From Paludibacteraceae bacterium (GTDB lineage: Bacteria > Bacteroidota > Bacteroidia > Bacteroidales > Paludibacteraceae): a DNA stretch of 15,145 nucleotides. The notes under the pieces are model-generated. The model searched no databases. It saw only the letters and a list, made by a program, of their open reading frames with translations, and was not told the DNA's origin. Shown here one piece after another: positions 1 through 8,380 of this stretch (positions are counted from its first letter, which is position 1; every line of letters starts with the position of its first letter). The stretch spans positions 1 through 15,145 of the forward strand of contig JAGCZK010000055.1 in NCBI GenBank assembly GCA_017960065.1. The letters run 5' to 3'. The position numbers and the translations under genes were made by a program.

Positions 1-73
1 CGTTTTCGAGGCGAACCTCGAGTTGTATCGCCTCATCGGGCTGATACAGCACAATTTCATTTTTGCTTTGCAT
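1..73 (-). CDS. RhuM-like protein, N-terminal fragment (runs off window start)
   Basis: Only the first 24 codons are inside the window, starting at the ATG complementary to 71-73. The visible peptide reads MQSKNEIVLYQPDEAIQLEV and continues RLEN. This opening (short polar start, then an IVLYQ strand, then an LEVRLE strand) is typical of the RhuM family, proteins often found on mobile or defence-rich islands and annotated as virulence or DNA-binding proteins of unsettled function; some Fic-type proteins share a similar N-terminus. The start is supported by a good Bacteroidetes promoter about 45 bases upstream. The gene lies in the same direction as sprA but is separated from it by a repeat block and has its own promoter, so it is probably a separate unit. 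The family assignment rests on 24 residues and is tentative. Confidence 0.6.
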   Translation of the reverse strand, partial: MQSKNEIVLYQPDEAIQLEVRLEN

Positions 74-118
74 AAGATTAGAATTAAGATGTTTGCGGCG
101 TTTGGTGCGCCGCGACGA

Positions 119-149
119 CAAAGATAATGATTTTGATGGGATTGTGCAA
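119..149 (-). promoter_or_regulatory. Bacteroidetes-type promoter of the RhuM-like gene
   Basis: On the minus strand, TATCTTTG (119-126) matches the Bacteroidetes -7 consensus TAnnTTTG exactly. A TTGC (146-149) lies 19 bases upstream, at the usual place of the -33 element (consensus TTTG). Transcription would start near 113, giving a leader of about 40 bases before the ATG at 73. This is a pattern match only. Confidence 0.6.
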
Positions 150-154
150 GCACC

Positions 155-256
155 CCCTTCCTCTCCACAGTGGAGAGGGAGGGGTTAGGGGTAGGTGAGG
201 TCAAACAAGAGCCCCACGCCCTGAATAGGGAGAGGGGTTTGGGGTGAGGGAGAGGG
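155..256. repeat. G-rich intergenic repeat block with palindrome
   Basis: This non-coding block between sprA and the RhuM-like gene holds two diverged copies of one G-rich unit on the plus strand. Copy one (about 171-200) reads GGAGAGGGAGGGG then TTAGGGGTAGGTGAGG. Copy two (about 228-256) reads GGGAGAGGGGTTTGGGG then TGAGGGAGAGGG. Copy one is preceded by a near-perfect palindrome at 160-178 (CCTCTCCAC, centre A, GTGGAGAGG). Its low complexity and palindrome resemble dispersed intergenic REP-like elements that occur in many copies in some genomes. Whether it is dispersed here cannot be told from one window. Confidence 0.55.
228..256 (+). other. Putative G-quadruplex directly behind sprA
   Basis: Five G-runs of three or four bases are separated by exactly three-base loops: GGG-AGA-GGGG-TTT-GGGG-TGA-GGG-AGA-GGG. 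This satisfies the canonical G3+N3 quadruplex pattern with one spare run. It begins three bases beyond the sprA stop codon. The G-rich strand is the template strand for sprA transcription, so a folded quadruplex could pause or end the 7.3-kb message; the sprA RNA itself would be C-rich here. The function is inferred. Confidence 0.5.
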
Positions 257-259
257 TTA

Positions 260-3200
260 TTACCGTGTCAACAGCACCTTGAGGCTGACGCCGACTTCCG
301 ACGTGGTGGTCGGGTAAGAGGTGGTGACAATCGGTTCGCGCACCTGCAAATCGTAGAACAGACAGAAACTCAGGCGCTCGCTGAAGATGTAATCGGCCGA
401 TACCTTGAGGGTGGCCACCATGTCGCCCGAAGTCGCTTGGGTTTCATTGAGCTCGATCTTGCGCACCAACGTATGCGTATCCTTGAGCGAGAAATCGGCG
501 CGGAGCGACAAGTCATTGTTCACCTTCTTTTGGCGGTTGCCCGTCTTCATCGTAAACTTGAGGTCGCTGAACTTGTAGCCTACCCCCACGACATACTCGT
601 TGTTGCCCGATTCCACCAATTGGTTGCTCGAGAGGTTGAGACCCAGGTTGCGGCCTTTGCGCCATTCAAACTTCACCGAAAAACTGTTCTTCATGTTGAT
701 GTCGACACCAATCAACGGACTGAACTGCTCGTTGATCGACACCGAGTTCATCGAATAGCGCGCCGAGGGCGACAGCTCTTCGGTCAGAATGTCGCGGATA
801 TAGCCGAAATCGTCGCCATAGCCGTCGGCCGAGAGGAACGACTGGTCGGCCGTGAACGAACCGATTTGGTACTTACAGTTGTAGGCATGCGTCAGGTTCA
901 CACTGCGGAAATGCTCCTTCACCCAAGGAATCTTCGAAAGGCCGTCGAAGGTCACCTGCCAGTTGGGCAGGAACGACCAGAACGGCGGAATCAGCCCCAG
1001 ACGCGTTTTTTGCGGGTCTTTGCCACAATAGGCGGCGATAAAGGCCGGAACCAGCACATCGTCGGTATTCGCGCCATAGCCTTGCACCGGATGGTACTGG
1101 TTGTTGAGGCGCTCTTGCATCAGGTAGCGGTACTGCAAGAAGCGGTCGAAGACCTCCGAATGGTACTCGCCGTTCTTGTCCATCGGCTTAAAGGCCGTTC
1201 CGATTGCCAGATAGCTCATCGAGAAACTACCGTCCATGGTGGTCAGCCCGTTGGGCGATTCGTCGGTAATGGTGTTGACCTGCACCGCGCGGTTACGCAC
1301 CAACTGCCGATCGGCCGCCACGTTGATTTTCAGGCCCGGGAAGGGTTCGACCAACGCCGTTGCCTTAAAGGTTTCGGAATGGACAAACTGGGCCGGATTA
1401 AAGATGGCCTCGCTCCGCTCGATCCACTCGTTGCGCAGCGCCCGGTCGAGGAAGTCGTTTTCCTGAATACCGAAGACATAATTCCAACCCGGCGCCATGT
1501 TCTGGCCGTAAGTGGTCAGGCCGATGCAGGTGACCGTCGGCTTGAAGCCCGGCATCACCGTTCCGTCGGTCTGCGAATAGTTGAACGACACGTTGCGCAG
1601 CATCATCAGAAAACGCAAGGCCAGGTCGCCACCCAACGTATGCTCGGCATCGCCGCCGGTGACAATCGTCACATTCAGTTCGCCGTCGGTCGGAGAGGTA
1701 AAGGCAATGGTGTTGGCGTCGATGACGCGTACTTTGCCCTTCACCGGTTTGTCGTCCATGGTCGCCGTCACCTTCACCTTATTATTGTTGAGGCGGTGCC
1801 GGATTTCGACCGGTTCGCCCTTGTGCACCTTCACCTTCTTATTGTAGTTCTTCGCACGCTTGGCCGGCGCTTTGCCTCCCTTGTTGTTGCCAAAGCGGCG
1901 GTTCACCTCCTTGAGGTAACTGGATTTGTTGTAGAGGTTTTCGAAATTCACCTTGCCGTCAACCTGCCAGATACCCGTGCTGGTAGCCGTGTTGTAGATG
2001 GTTTCGTTGCCGTATTGCCACTGATACTGGCCGTCGTACTTCATGTTGGCCGACAACCAGTTGAGGAACGGAATTTTGCTGAACGGCAGCGCCCACGAGG
2101 CCGTAAAGTGCTGGTTGTAATCCATCGGGTTGCCCAAATGGCGCAGGCTCTGTTTGACCGAATCCTTCCAAATCTCGTACTCATCGGGGTACAACTGCCG
2201 GTTCACCCCGTTTTCGTTTTCGCTGATACGCGCCTCCTTGGCCGTCGTAAAGGTCAGTTTGATGTTCTTCGTCAAATCCCAGGCCACATCGAAGTCGTTG
2301 CTCCAACGGAAATCCTTTTGGAACGTGGGGTCGAGTTGGAAGCTCGGATCCGAGTTTTCGTAATCGCGGGTTTGGAGCTCGTAGTAGTTGCGCGTAAAGT
2401 CGGTCTTGTACGAGAAGCGCTTGGGCGCGTAGTAGAAGCCCCATTCGGCAATCCACTTCCAGTTCTTGGATTTTTTGAGCGCACCAATCTTGCCGAAGGG
2501 TTCGACCGCCTTGGGTGTCCACGAAAACTCGTACGAGCCGAAGGCATTGCAATACTGCTCCATCTCGCGCGTGGTGTTCGGGTCTTGCGACAAGGTTTGC
2601 GAATACGAACCGCCTACGGTAAAGTTGGCCGGGTCCCACGGACGGGGGCCTTCCTTGCTGACAATGCCCACCCGGACACTCGGCACCGACAGGCTCTGGT
2701 TGGTGACACGCGTTTGGGCCACGCTGAGGATGGAATCGCGCAACTGGCGGGTCTCGGCGTTTTGCAAGGCATCGCCCAGCAGAATGTCTTTGTCGAGCGG
2801 GTTGTATTTGGGATTCGAAAATTCCTGCGACAGCGAATAGCGTACCGGCAGCACCACGTTGGCCTTTTCGGGGAAGAGCTTGCCCAAATCGATTCCGGCA
2901 TTGAAATTGTACTGATAGTAGTCTTCCTGCCGACGCTCGGCCACCTGGTCTTCGATACCGCCAAAGCCGATGGTCTCGACCCGCCCGGCGGCATTGAGCG
3001 TGATAAAGTCGGACAAGGCCACATCGAGGCTGGCACGGGCCGCCACACCCCCCGACTGGTCAAAATCCGTCAGCAAGAGCTCATCGACCCAAACCTCACC
3101 GCTCTGGACGGTTTTGGCCGTGTTGCGCACGCCAATCATAATGACCTCGACATCGCCCAAACTCGGGTTACCCACAATGGTAGCCTTGTTGTTGGGGTTG

Positions 3201-6200
3201 CTGGGATCGACCATCGAATAAGGCGTCAGGTTGGTCACCGACGAACCGGCCCGGTTCTTCTCGGTGTTGCGCGCCGTCTTCAAATCGGTCAATAGCGACG
3301 TCGGGAAATCCATGCGGTTGCTTTCGGGCCATACCAGCTGGCGGTCGGCCGTCGTGTTGTTGGAATACAGGCCCGGCTCGGTCACCGACAGCGGGACTTC
3401 ATATTCGTAATAGTTGCTCTGGTAATCGGAACCGATGCGGACAAACAGGCGCAAATCGCGGTCGTTCAGGTCGTTGTCGTCTCCGGTAATGGCCTCGACG
3501 TGGCTGTAGAGTTGGATACGGCCGTACTGGCGCATATCGTAGCCGCCCAACTTTTTATAGACGGCACGCGAATCCTTCGGGCTCAAGCTCAGCACGCGCA
3601 TGGTCATCGACTGCTCGTTTTCCTGACGCACCTGCTGCTGGCTGGGGTCGATTTCGCGCGACACGCCCGGCGGCAACACATAGTTGACCGGGGTCTTGTT
3701 GGCGTTTTCCTCGATGCTGACCGACGACACCTCCATGATGCCGGCATCGTTGTAGGTGTTCGCATCCAACGGTTTGGAATACTGACGCCACTCGCCCTTG
3801 ACCAGTTCCATCGTGGCGAAACGCAGGTTGACGGGCTGCTCGAAATCGGTCAGATACAAACGCATGAAGCGAATCGACTTGAAGCTGCGGATACCGCCCA
3901 CCGTCGTGTAGCGTTCGGCATCGCGCAAAGGCACCTTAAACTGGTACCAGCGAATCGTCCCCTTGGTGCCGTCTTTGAGCGACACCTCCGAAGCCACCAC
4001 ATCCGAAATGTAGTTCTTACCGACGGCCATATCCGCGGGTCGCAGCGAAATCTTGTACTCAAAGTACTTTTCGCTTTCGTTCATGGTATTGTCGGAGTTG
4101 ATGTCCTCGACATCCGGATTGTTGGTCGAAGCCGTGGTAAAGCCTTCGGAACTTTGGTTCACGTTGGAGTTTCCTTCCGTACCGTTGTAATACTTGTAGC
4201 GTTCGATCACCCCGACCTGGTTGTCGTCATAATCGGCGCCCCGGTAATGGTGGAAATTGTCGCCTGCCGGGTCGTTGAGGGGCGAATGGGGGTCGGCGGC
4301 CATGCGCTGCCGTGCGGCCGGGGTCAGCTTGTCCGTCAACTCGCTGACGAAATTGGCATACGTGTCGTGGGCAAACTCCTCTTCGGTGGACAAACCGTTG
4401 AGGCCCACGTCCTGACGACCGCGCGACGCCGCTTCGGTATCGAAAGCATACACCACCGACTGCTTGGTCGGCACCTTGCCCCAAACCGTACTGACCACAT
4501 TTTCGTCGGTCGCGTCGGAGGGCAGGCCGTTTTCGTAGAATTTGCGGCCGTCGCGCAAAACATCTTCCGAAATGTCGCCGAGGTTGATATACAAATCGCC
4601 ACCCGTCATGCTGCCGTCGTTATAGACAAAGGGGTCCATCAGCCAGAACTCGAGGTATTCGATGTTGTTGGTTTCGAAGTCGGTGGTTTCGAGTTTGCGC
4701 ATGATGCCGCCCCACTTGCTCTTGGGGTCGGCCATGTAGCCGTCGGCGTCGTACGAACCGGCATACACGTTGTACGGTCCGCGCTCGTTGGGGTAATACG
4801 CCAGGTCGAGGGTCTGGATATACGACGACTGGCCATAGACCAGCTCGCGGTTGGGGAAGATTTCCTGCTCGCTGACCTCGCGGACAAAGTGGTTCGACAA
4901 CTGCGACTTGTCTTGGCGGATGTAGGCCGGCGTTGTGGACATGCTGCGGTTGAACATGTTGTCGATGTAATACCACGACAGCAAGGCGCGGTTTTTGCCG
5001 TACTCGACATTGTTGGTCAGAAGCGATTCGGAAAAACGGCCGGGCGTGCTGGCCAACCGCCAGTTGGTGGCGTAACGCACGTCAAAGCCGATTTTGGTCG
5101 ATTCGAAGTCGTCGATATAGACTTTGCCGTTGGCACCGCGGGCCGTACCCGGAATCATGTGGGCGAATTCGGCGTCGAAGGCCAGCGACGACGTTTGTTT
5201 GAGGTTGAGGATGGGAATCTTGTTCAGGAAATCGGTGACCGACTGGAACTGGTTGCGGTACGAAGTGTTCAGCCCCCAAATGGTGTTGGCCACGGGGTCG
5301 TCGCCATAGTTCACCTTTTCGGTCAGCGGTTTTTCGGACAGGTACATCACCGTACCGCCCACGTTGAAGTTTTCGGTGAAGGCATAGTCCAAATGCGTAC
5401 CGATCAACGACTTGCGCTGCATGTTGAAGAGCGACTGGCTCTCCATCGTCACACTGATGGGCGTGCCGAGTTCGATCAGGTCTTCGTTCATGATGGTGAC
5501 CACGCCCATCATGTAATCGACCGTGTAATCGACGTTTTCGGTCAGGACGGCGCCGCCGGCGGTCACCCGTACCGAGCCCTTGGGCACGTTCATGGCATTG
5601 AGCCGGATTTCGCTACCGGCCGAAGCCCGGTACTCACCCTTGAGGTAGAATTTGTTCTTTTCGGCAAACTCTTGGGCCGTAGTGAGCGTGGAATCGTACA
5701 GTTCCTGATAGACATACTTGTCGGTCAGGGTTTTGTTGTTGCCCAATTTTTTGGCCAAATGCGAACCGAAGGGCTCGATGACCGGGAAGATGATGCGGCC
5801 GTTTTGGGCCAGAATCGTGTAACCATCGACAAAGTCGAACACGCCGTCGCCGTTTTTGGTGGCTTGCTGGCGCGAGTCGAGCCGGTCGAGGCCCAACACC
5901 TTGAGGAGCGGCTGCTTGGCCACCGGACCTTCGGTGATATAGCTCAAATCGATACCGGTCGAATCGTTGCGGTACATGATCTGCAGCTTGAACTTGTCTT
6001 TCTGCACCTGGTAGGCACTCAGCGAATAGACGTTCTTCATCATCAGGTCCCACACCGGAACGAAGGGCGACTTGTCGGTCGATTTCAGCAACTTGAGCGC
6101 CAAGGGCTTGGTCGGTTCGGTACCCTTGGCCAACTGGCCGACGCTGTACACCTGGCCCTTGTACGAGTATTGGAAGGCCACCGCCAGCATTTCGTCGTTG

Positions 6201-7552
6201 TTGAGGGCCGACCGCAGCGAAATGTAACCCAACTGGGTGTTGACGGTATATTCGGTCGATTCGAGTTTGCGGGCCCCTTCGAGTTTGACATAGTCGGTAC
6301 CGGCATCCATACCAAAACCGAGCAGGTAGGTGTCGATGTCGTGAATGTCGGGCAGGCCGCCTCCCGACTGCACCACCGAGGCAAACAGCGTGTTGGCGCC
6401 GTTGTCGGGCACGGCGATGGTGCCGGTGGGCGCAAACGAGGGGTTGTAGATGCGCGAGGGCTCGCCCAAATCCGAAAAACCGACAATGTTGGTCGTGTTG
6501 GTGTAGCTTACCGAGTTTTTGTTGGTCACCCACACCTCGATCTCGCCGATGATGATGCCCGAGGCGATGTTGGGCAGGTCTTCCATCCACTCGTCGTAAT
6601 GTTCGCGGAAGTAATGCGACAGGAAATAGTGCCGGTTTTCGTCGTATTCGTCGGCGTCAATTTCAAATTCGCTGGTTTGCGCACCGCTGGTGTTCAAGGT
6701 CTTCACCTCCGACTCCTGCTGCGACACGACTGCACTGACCGAGAGTTTTCCGAACTGCAGGTCGGTTTTGAAGCCGAAGAGGCTGGTGTTGCCGGTGATC
6801 AGTGTTCCCGAAAGGGGCATGCTCACATTGCCCGCCTCGATTTTCTTGATGATGTCGTCTTCCTTGCCTTCGTACTGAAGCTTGAGCATCGACTGGTCAA
6901 AATCGAAGGTGGCCTCGGTGTTGTAGTTCATGTTGATCGAGAGCTTGTCTCCGACCGACCCCTGCACACTGAGCTGGATTTTTTCGTCGAAGTCGAAGGC
7001 CGGCGCCGGTTTTTGCGAGCGCTCGGTCAGCGACGGGTTTTTGAGGCGTTTGAAGTTGAGGCCGAAAATCAGTTCGGCCGAGCCTTGCAGCTTGAGTTGC
7101 ACGCCGCCCGGACCAAAGACCTTGTCGGCCGGGCCGATGTCAAACTGCAAATTGGTCAGGTCCAGTTCTTTTTTCTGCTTGCGCGAATCGCGCCCCTTCT
7201 GCTGGAAATAGCTTTGCATCGACTGGCGGGCCGAGTAGTTGACATACTCGTCATCGGTCATGTAAAAGGGCGTGGTCAGCGAATTTTCGCCCAGCGGCTG
7301 GGTAAAATAGAAGCGGCCGGTGGCCGGATCGTACTCGACCTGCACCTCGAGGTTGGAGGGTTGGGGCAGGTCGGCCGGCGACTGGCGTTCCAAGTCTTCG
7401 GGCGACTCGACCAGCGTCGGGCGCACCGGATAGCGCAAGGTGGAGTCTTGGGCCTCGTCAGGAGTTTGCGCAAAAAGCCCCTGTCCTGCCACCAGGGCAA
7501 GCGACAGCAGCAACAGCCGGCAAACGGTACCGTATAGAGGCAACGACTTCAC
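260..7552 (-). CDS. sprA: SprA/Sov, outer-membrane translocon of type IX secretion
   Basis: SprA (Sov in Porphyromonas) is the very large outer-membrane beta-barrel through which type IX secretion cargo leaves the cell; in gliding Bacteroidetes it also exports adhesins. The 2430-residue product has the family's usual length (about 2400-2500). A signal peptide (residues 1-29, hydrophobic LLLLSLALVAG, cleavage near LFAQ) is followed by the conserved SprA region around residues 230-340, including LFGFKTDLQFGKLSVSAVVS, YDENRHYFLSHYF and EIEVWVTN. A lysine-rich, beta-rich insert sits at about 1886-1975. The gene is intact, with no frameshift. The start is a GTG on the base after the ruvA stop; an in-frame TAA just before it excludes an earlier start, and the signal peptide begins there. 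ruvA beside sprA is a conserved Bacteroidetes arrangement. No other type IX gene is in the window. Confidence 0.96.
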   Translation of the reverse strand: MKSLPLYGTVCRLLLLSLALVAGQGLFAQTPDEAQDSTLRYPVRPTLVESPEDLERQSPADLPQPSNLEVQVEYDPATGRFYFTQPLGENSLTTPFYMTDDEYVNYSARQSMQSYFQQKGRDSRKQKKELDLTNLQFDIGPADKVFGPGGVQLKLQGSAELIFGLNFKRLKNPSLTERSQKPAPAFDFDEKIQLSVQGSVGDKLSINMNYNTEATFDFDQSMLKLQYEGKEDDIIKKIEAGNVSMPLSGTLITGNTSLFGFKTDLQFGKLSVSAVVSQQESEVKTLNTSGAQTSEFEIDADEYDENRHYFLSHYFREHYDEWMEDLPNIASGIIIGEIEVWVTNKNSVSYTNTTNIVGFSDLGEPSRIYNPSFAPTGTIAVPDNGANTLFASVVQSGGGLPDIHDIDTYLLGFGMDAGTDYVKLEGARKLESTEYTVNTQLGYISLRSALNNDEMLAVAFQYSYKGQVYSVGQLAKGTEPTKPLALKLLKSTDKSPFVPVWDLMMKNVYSLSAYQVQKDKFKLQIMYRNDSTGIDLSYITEGPVAKQPLLKVLGLDRLDSRQQATKNGDGVFDFVDGYTILAQNGRIIFPVIEPFGSHLAKKLGNNKTLTDKYVYQELYDSTLTTAQEFAEKNKFYLKGEYRASAGSEIRLNAMNVPKGSVRVTAGGAVLTENVDYTVDYMMGVVTIMNEDLIELGTPISVTMESQSLFNMQRKSLIGTHLDYAFTENFNVGGTVMYLSEKPLTEKVNYGDDPVANTIWGLNTSYRNQFQSVTDFLNKIPILNLKQTSSLAFDAEFAHMIPGTARGANGKVYIDDFESTKIGFDVRYATNWRLASTPGRFSESLLTNNVEYGKNRALLSWYYIDNMFNRSMSTTPAYIRQDKSQLSNHFVREVSEQEIFPNRELVYGQSSYIQTLDLAYYPNERGPYNVYAGSYDADGYMADPKSKWGGIMRKLETTDFETNNIEYLEFWLMDPFVYNDGSMTGGDLYINLGDISEDVLRDGRKFYENGLPSDATDENVVSTVWGKVPTKQSVVYAFDTEAASRGRQDVGLNGLSTEEEFAHDTYANFVSELTDKLTPAARQRMAADPHSPLNDPAGDNFHHYRGADYDDNQVGVIERYKYYNGTEGNSNVNQSSEGFTTASTNNPDVEDINSDNTMNESEKYFEYKISLRPADMAVGKNYISDVVASEVSLKDGTKGTIRWYQFKVPLRDAERYTTVGGIRSFKSIRFMRLYLTDFEQPVNLRFATMELVKGEWRQYSKPLDANTYNDAGIMEVSSVSIEENANKTPVNYVLPPGVSREIDPSQQQVRQENEQSMTMRVLSLSPKDSRAVYKKLGGYDMRQYGRIQLYSHVEAITGDDNDLNDRDLRLFVRIGSDYQSNYYEYEVPLSVTEPGLYSNNTTADRQLVWPESNRMDFPTSLLTDLKTARNTEKNRAGSSVTNLTPYSMVDPSNPNNKATIVGNPSLGDVEVIMIGVRNTAKTVQSGEVWVDELLLTDFDQSGGVAARASLDVALSDFITLNAAGRVETIGFGGIEDQVAERRQEDYYQYNFNAGIDLGKLFPEKANVVLPVRYSLSQEFSNPKYNPLDKDILLGDALQNAETRQLRDSILSVAQTRVTNQSLSVPSVRVGIVSKEGPRPWDPANFTVGGSYSQTLSQDPNTTREMEQYCNAFGSYEFSWTPKAVEPFGKIGALKKSKNWKWIAEWGFYYAPKRFSYKTDFTRNYYELQTRDYENSDPSFQLDPTFQKDFRWSNDFDVAWDLTKNIKLTFTTAKEARISENENGVNRQLYPDEYEIWKDSVKQSLRHLGNPMDYNQHFTASWALPFSKIPFLNWLSANMKYDGQYQWQYGNETIYNTATSTGIWQVDGKVNFENLYNKSSYLKEVNRRFGNNKGGKAPAKRAKNYNKKVKVHKGEPVEIRHRLNNNKVKVTATMDDKPVKGKVRVIDANTIAFTSPTDGELNVTIVTGGDAEHTLGGDLALRFLMMLRNVSFNYSQTDGTVMPGFKPTVTCIGLTTYGQNMAPGWNYVFGIQENDFLDRALRNEWIERSEAIFNPAQFVHSETFKATALVEPFPGLKINVAADRQLVRNRAVQVNTITDESPNGLTTMDGSFSMSYLAIGTAFKPMDKNGEYHSEVFDRFLQYRYLMQERLNNQYHPVQGYGANTDDVLVPAFIAAYCGKDPQKTRLGLIPPFWSFLPNWQVTFDGLSKIPWVKEHFRSVNLTHAYNCKYQIGSFTADQSFLSADGYGDDFGYIRDILTEELSPSARYSMNSVSINEQFSPLIGVDINMKNSFSVKFEWRKGRNLGLNLSSNQLVESGNNEYVVGVGYKFSDLKFTMKTGNRQKKVNNDLSLRADFSLKDTHTLVRKIELNETQATSGDMVATLKVSADYIFSERLSFCLFYDLQVREPIVTTSYPTTTSEVGVSLKVLLTR

Positions 7553-8143
7553 TTACATCAGTTTAAGCGATTTCTTAATCAGTTCGTCCACCGGCGCGTT
7601 GGGGCTTTCGGACAGCACTTTTTCGAGAGCCTTCCGGGCCTGCGCCGGAGCGAAGCCCAACATGGTCAGGGCGGCAAGGGCCTCGTTTTTGGCTTCGGAG
7701 CTGGATGCCGTCAGGCCCGACGGCGAGGATTCGCCGGCGTCGATTTGGGCGATTTTGTCGCGCAAATCGACGATGATGCGTTGCGCCGATTTCGCGCCCA
7801 GCCCCTTGACCGACTTGAGCAGGCGCTCGTCGCCGGTGTTGATTGCCTCGCAGATTTCGGGAACCGAAAGCGACGAAAGCATCATTCGGGCCGTGGCGGC
7901 GCCGACACCGCTCACCGAAATGAGCAGCAGAAAGAGCGCGCGCTCGGTTTTGTCGGCAAAGCCGTAAAGCGTATAAGCGTCTTCGCGAATGGCCTCGTAT
8001 AGGTACAGACGGGCCGTTTCGCTGTTTTGCATGGCCGTAAAGGTGTTGAGGGAGATGTTCACCAGATACCCCACCCCAGCCACATCGATGACGGCGTAGG
8101 CGGGTGTCAGTTCTTCCACTCTTCCGTGAATGTATTCGAGCAT
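7553..8143 (-). CDS. ruvA: Holliday junction DNA helicase subunit RuvA
   Basis: RuvA binds four-way DNA junctions as a tetramer and loads the RuvB motor for branch migration in recombination and repair. The 196-residue product has family length and all three domains. An N-terminal OB fold (1-62) carries GVGYLV (23-28) and REDAYTLYGF (53-62). Two helix-hairpin-helix motifs follow, SGVGAATARMM (78-88) and KGLGAKSAQRI (113-123). A variable linker (about 131-152) leads to the C-terminal RuvB-contacting three-helix domain (ALAALTMLGFAPAQARKAL). The ATG start gives the canonical first strand MLEYIHGRV. It is the first gene of the ruvA-sprA operon, with its own promoter about 30 bases upstream. Confidence 0.97.
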   Translation of the reverse strand: MLEYIHGRVEELTPAYAVIDVAGVGYLVNISLNTFTAMQNSETARLYLYEAIREDAYTLYGFADKTERALFLLLISVSGVGAATARMMLSSLSVPEICEAINTGDERLLKSVKGLGAKSAQRIIVDLRDKIAQIDAGESSPSGLTASSSEAKNEALAALTMLGFAPAQARKALEKVLSESPNAPVDELIKKSLKLM

Positions 8144-8172
8144 AATCAGATTTCGTTACTATGTGCAATTTG

Positions 8173-8180
8173 CAAAGATA
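8173..8180 (-). promoter_or_regulatory. -7 box of the ruvA-sprA promoter
   Basis: TATCTTTG on the minus strand matches the Bacteroidetes -7 consensus TAnnTTTG. A TTTTG lies upstream but at 24 bases, longer than the usual 19-21, so the -33 element is weak. The predicted start site near 8167 gives a leader of about 23 bases before the ruvA ATG (8143). The box directly abuts the upstream terminator. Confidence 0.6.
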
Positions 8181-8181
8181 C

Positions 8182-8201
8182 AAAAAAAGGGCCGTCGGCC
8201 C
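8182..8201 (-). terminator. Intrinsic terminator of nrdD-nrdG
   Basis: On the minus strand a GC hairpin (GGGCC, loop GAC, GGCCC; 8189-8201) is followed at once by seven T (8182-8188), the classic rho-independent form. It lies about 180 bases past the nrdG stop and one base before the ruvA -7 box, so it would insulate ruvA-sprA from nrdDG transcription. The stem is short (5 bp) but all G-C. Confidence 0.7.
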
Positions 8202-8380
8202 ATACAAAACGGACTGATTTACCGAATTTTATAGATTTTTATCATTCTGTGCCGAAAATGATTCCGGCCATTAGGGGGTAAACACCGGCCGGACAGCACC
8301 GCCACCGCCGCGCGTATGGCTGTTGTCCGGACCATAGCTGCTGCCCTTGACCGGGATGTCGGGCAAGAAGACGGGACGGG

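Noticed and set aside
155..256. CRISPR array or tandem repeat
   Set aside because: Only two diverged G-rich units with unequal spacing are present; there are no regular spacers and no cas genes.
437..3295. Plus-strand open frame of 952 codons opposite sprA
   Set aside because: Same cause: antisense shadow of sprA, low-complexity composition, no signal peptide or recognisable motif.
3500..7537. Plus-strand open frame of 1345 codons opposite sprA
   Set aside because: It lies entirely antisense to the well-supported sprA gene. Its product is a V/G/H/R-rich sequence without domains, as expected from the complement of GC-rich third positions; no promoter was seen.
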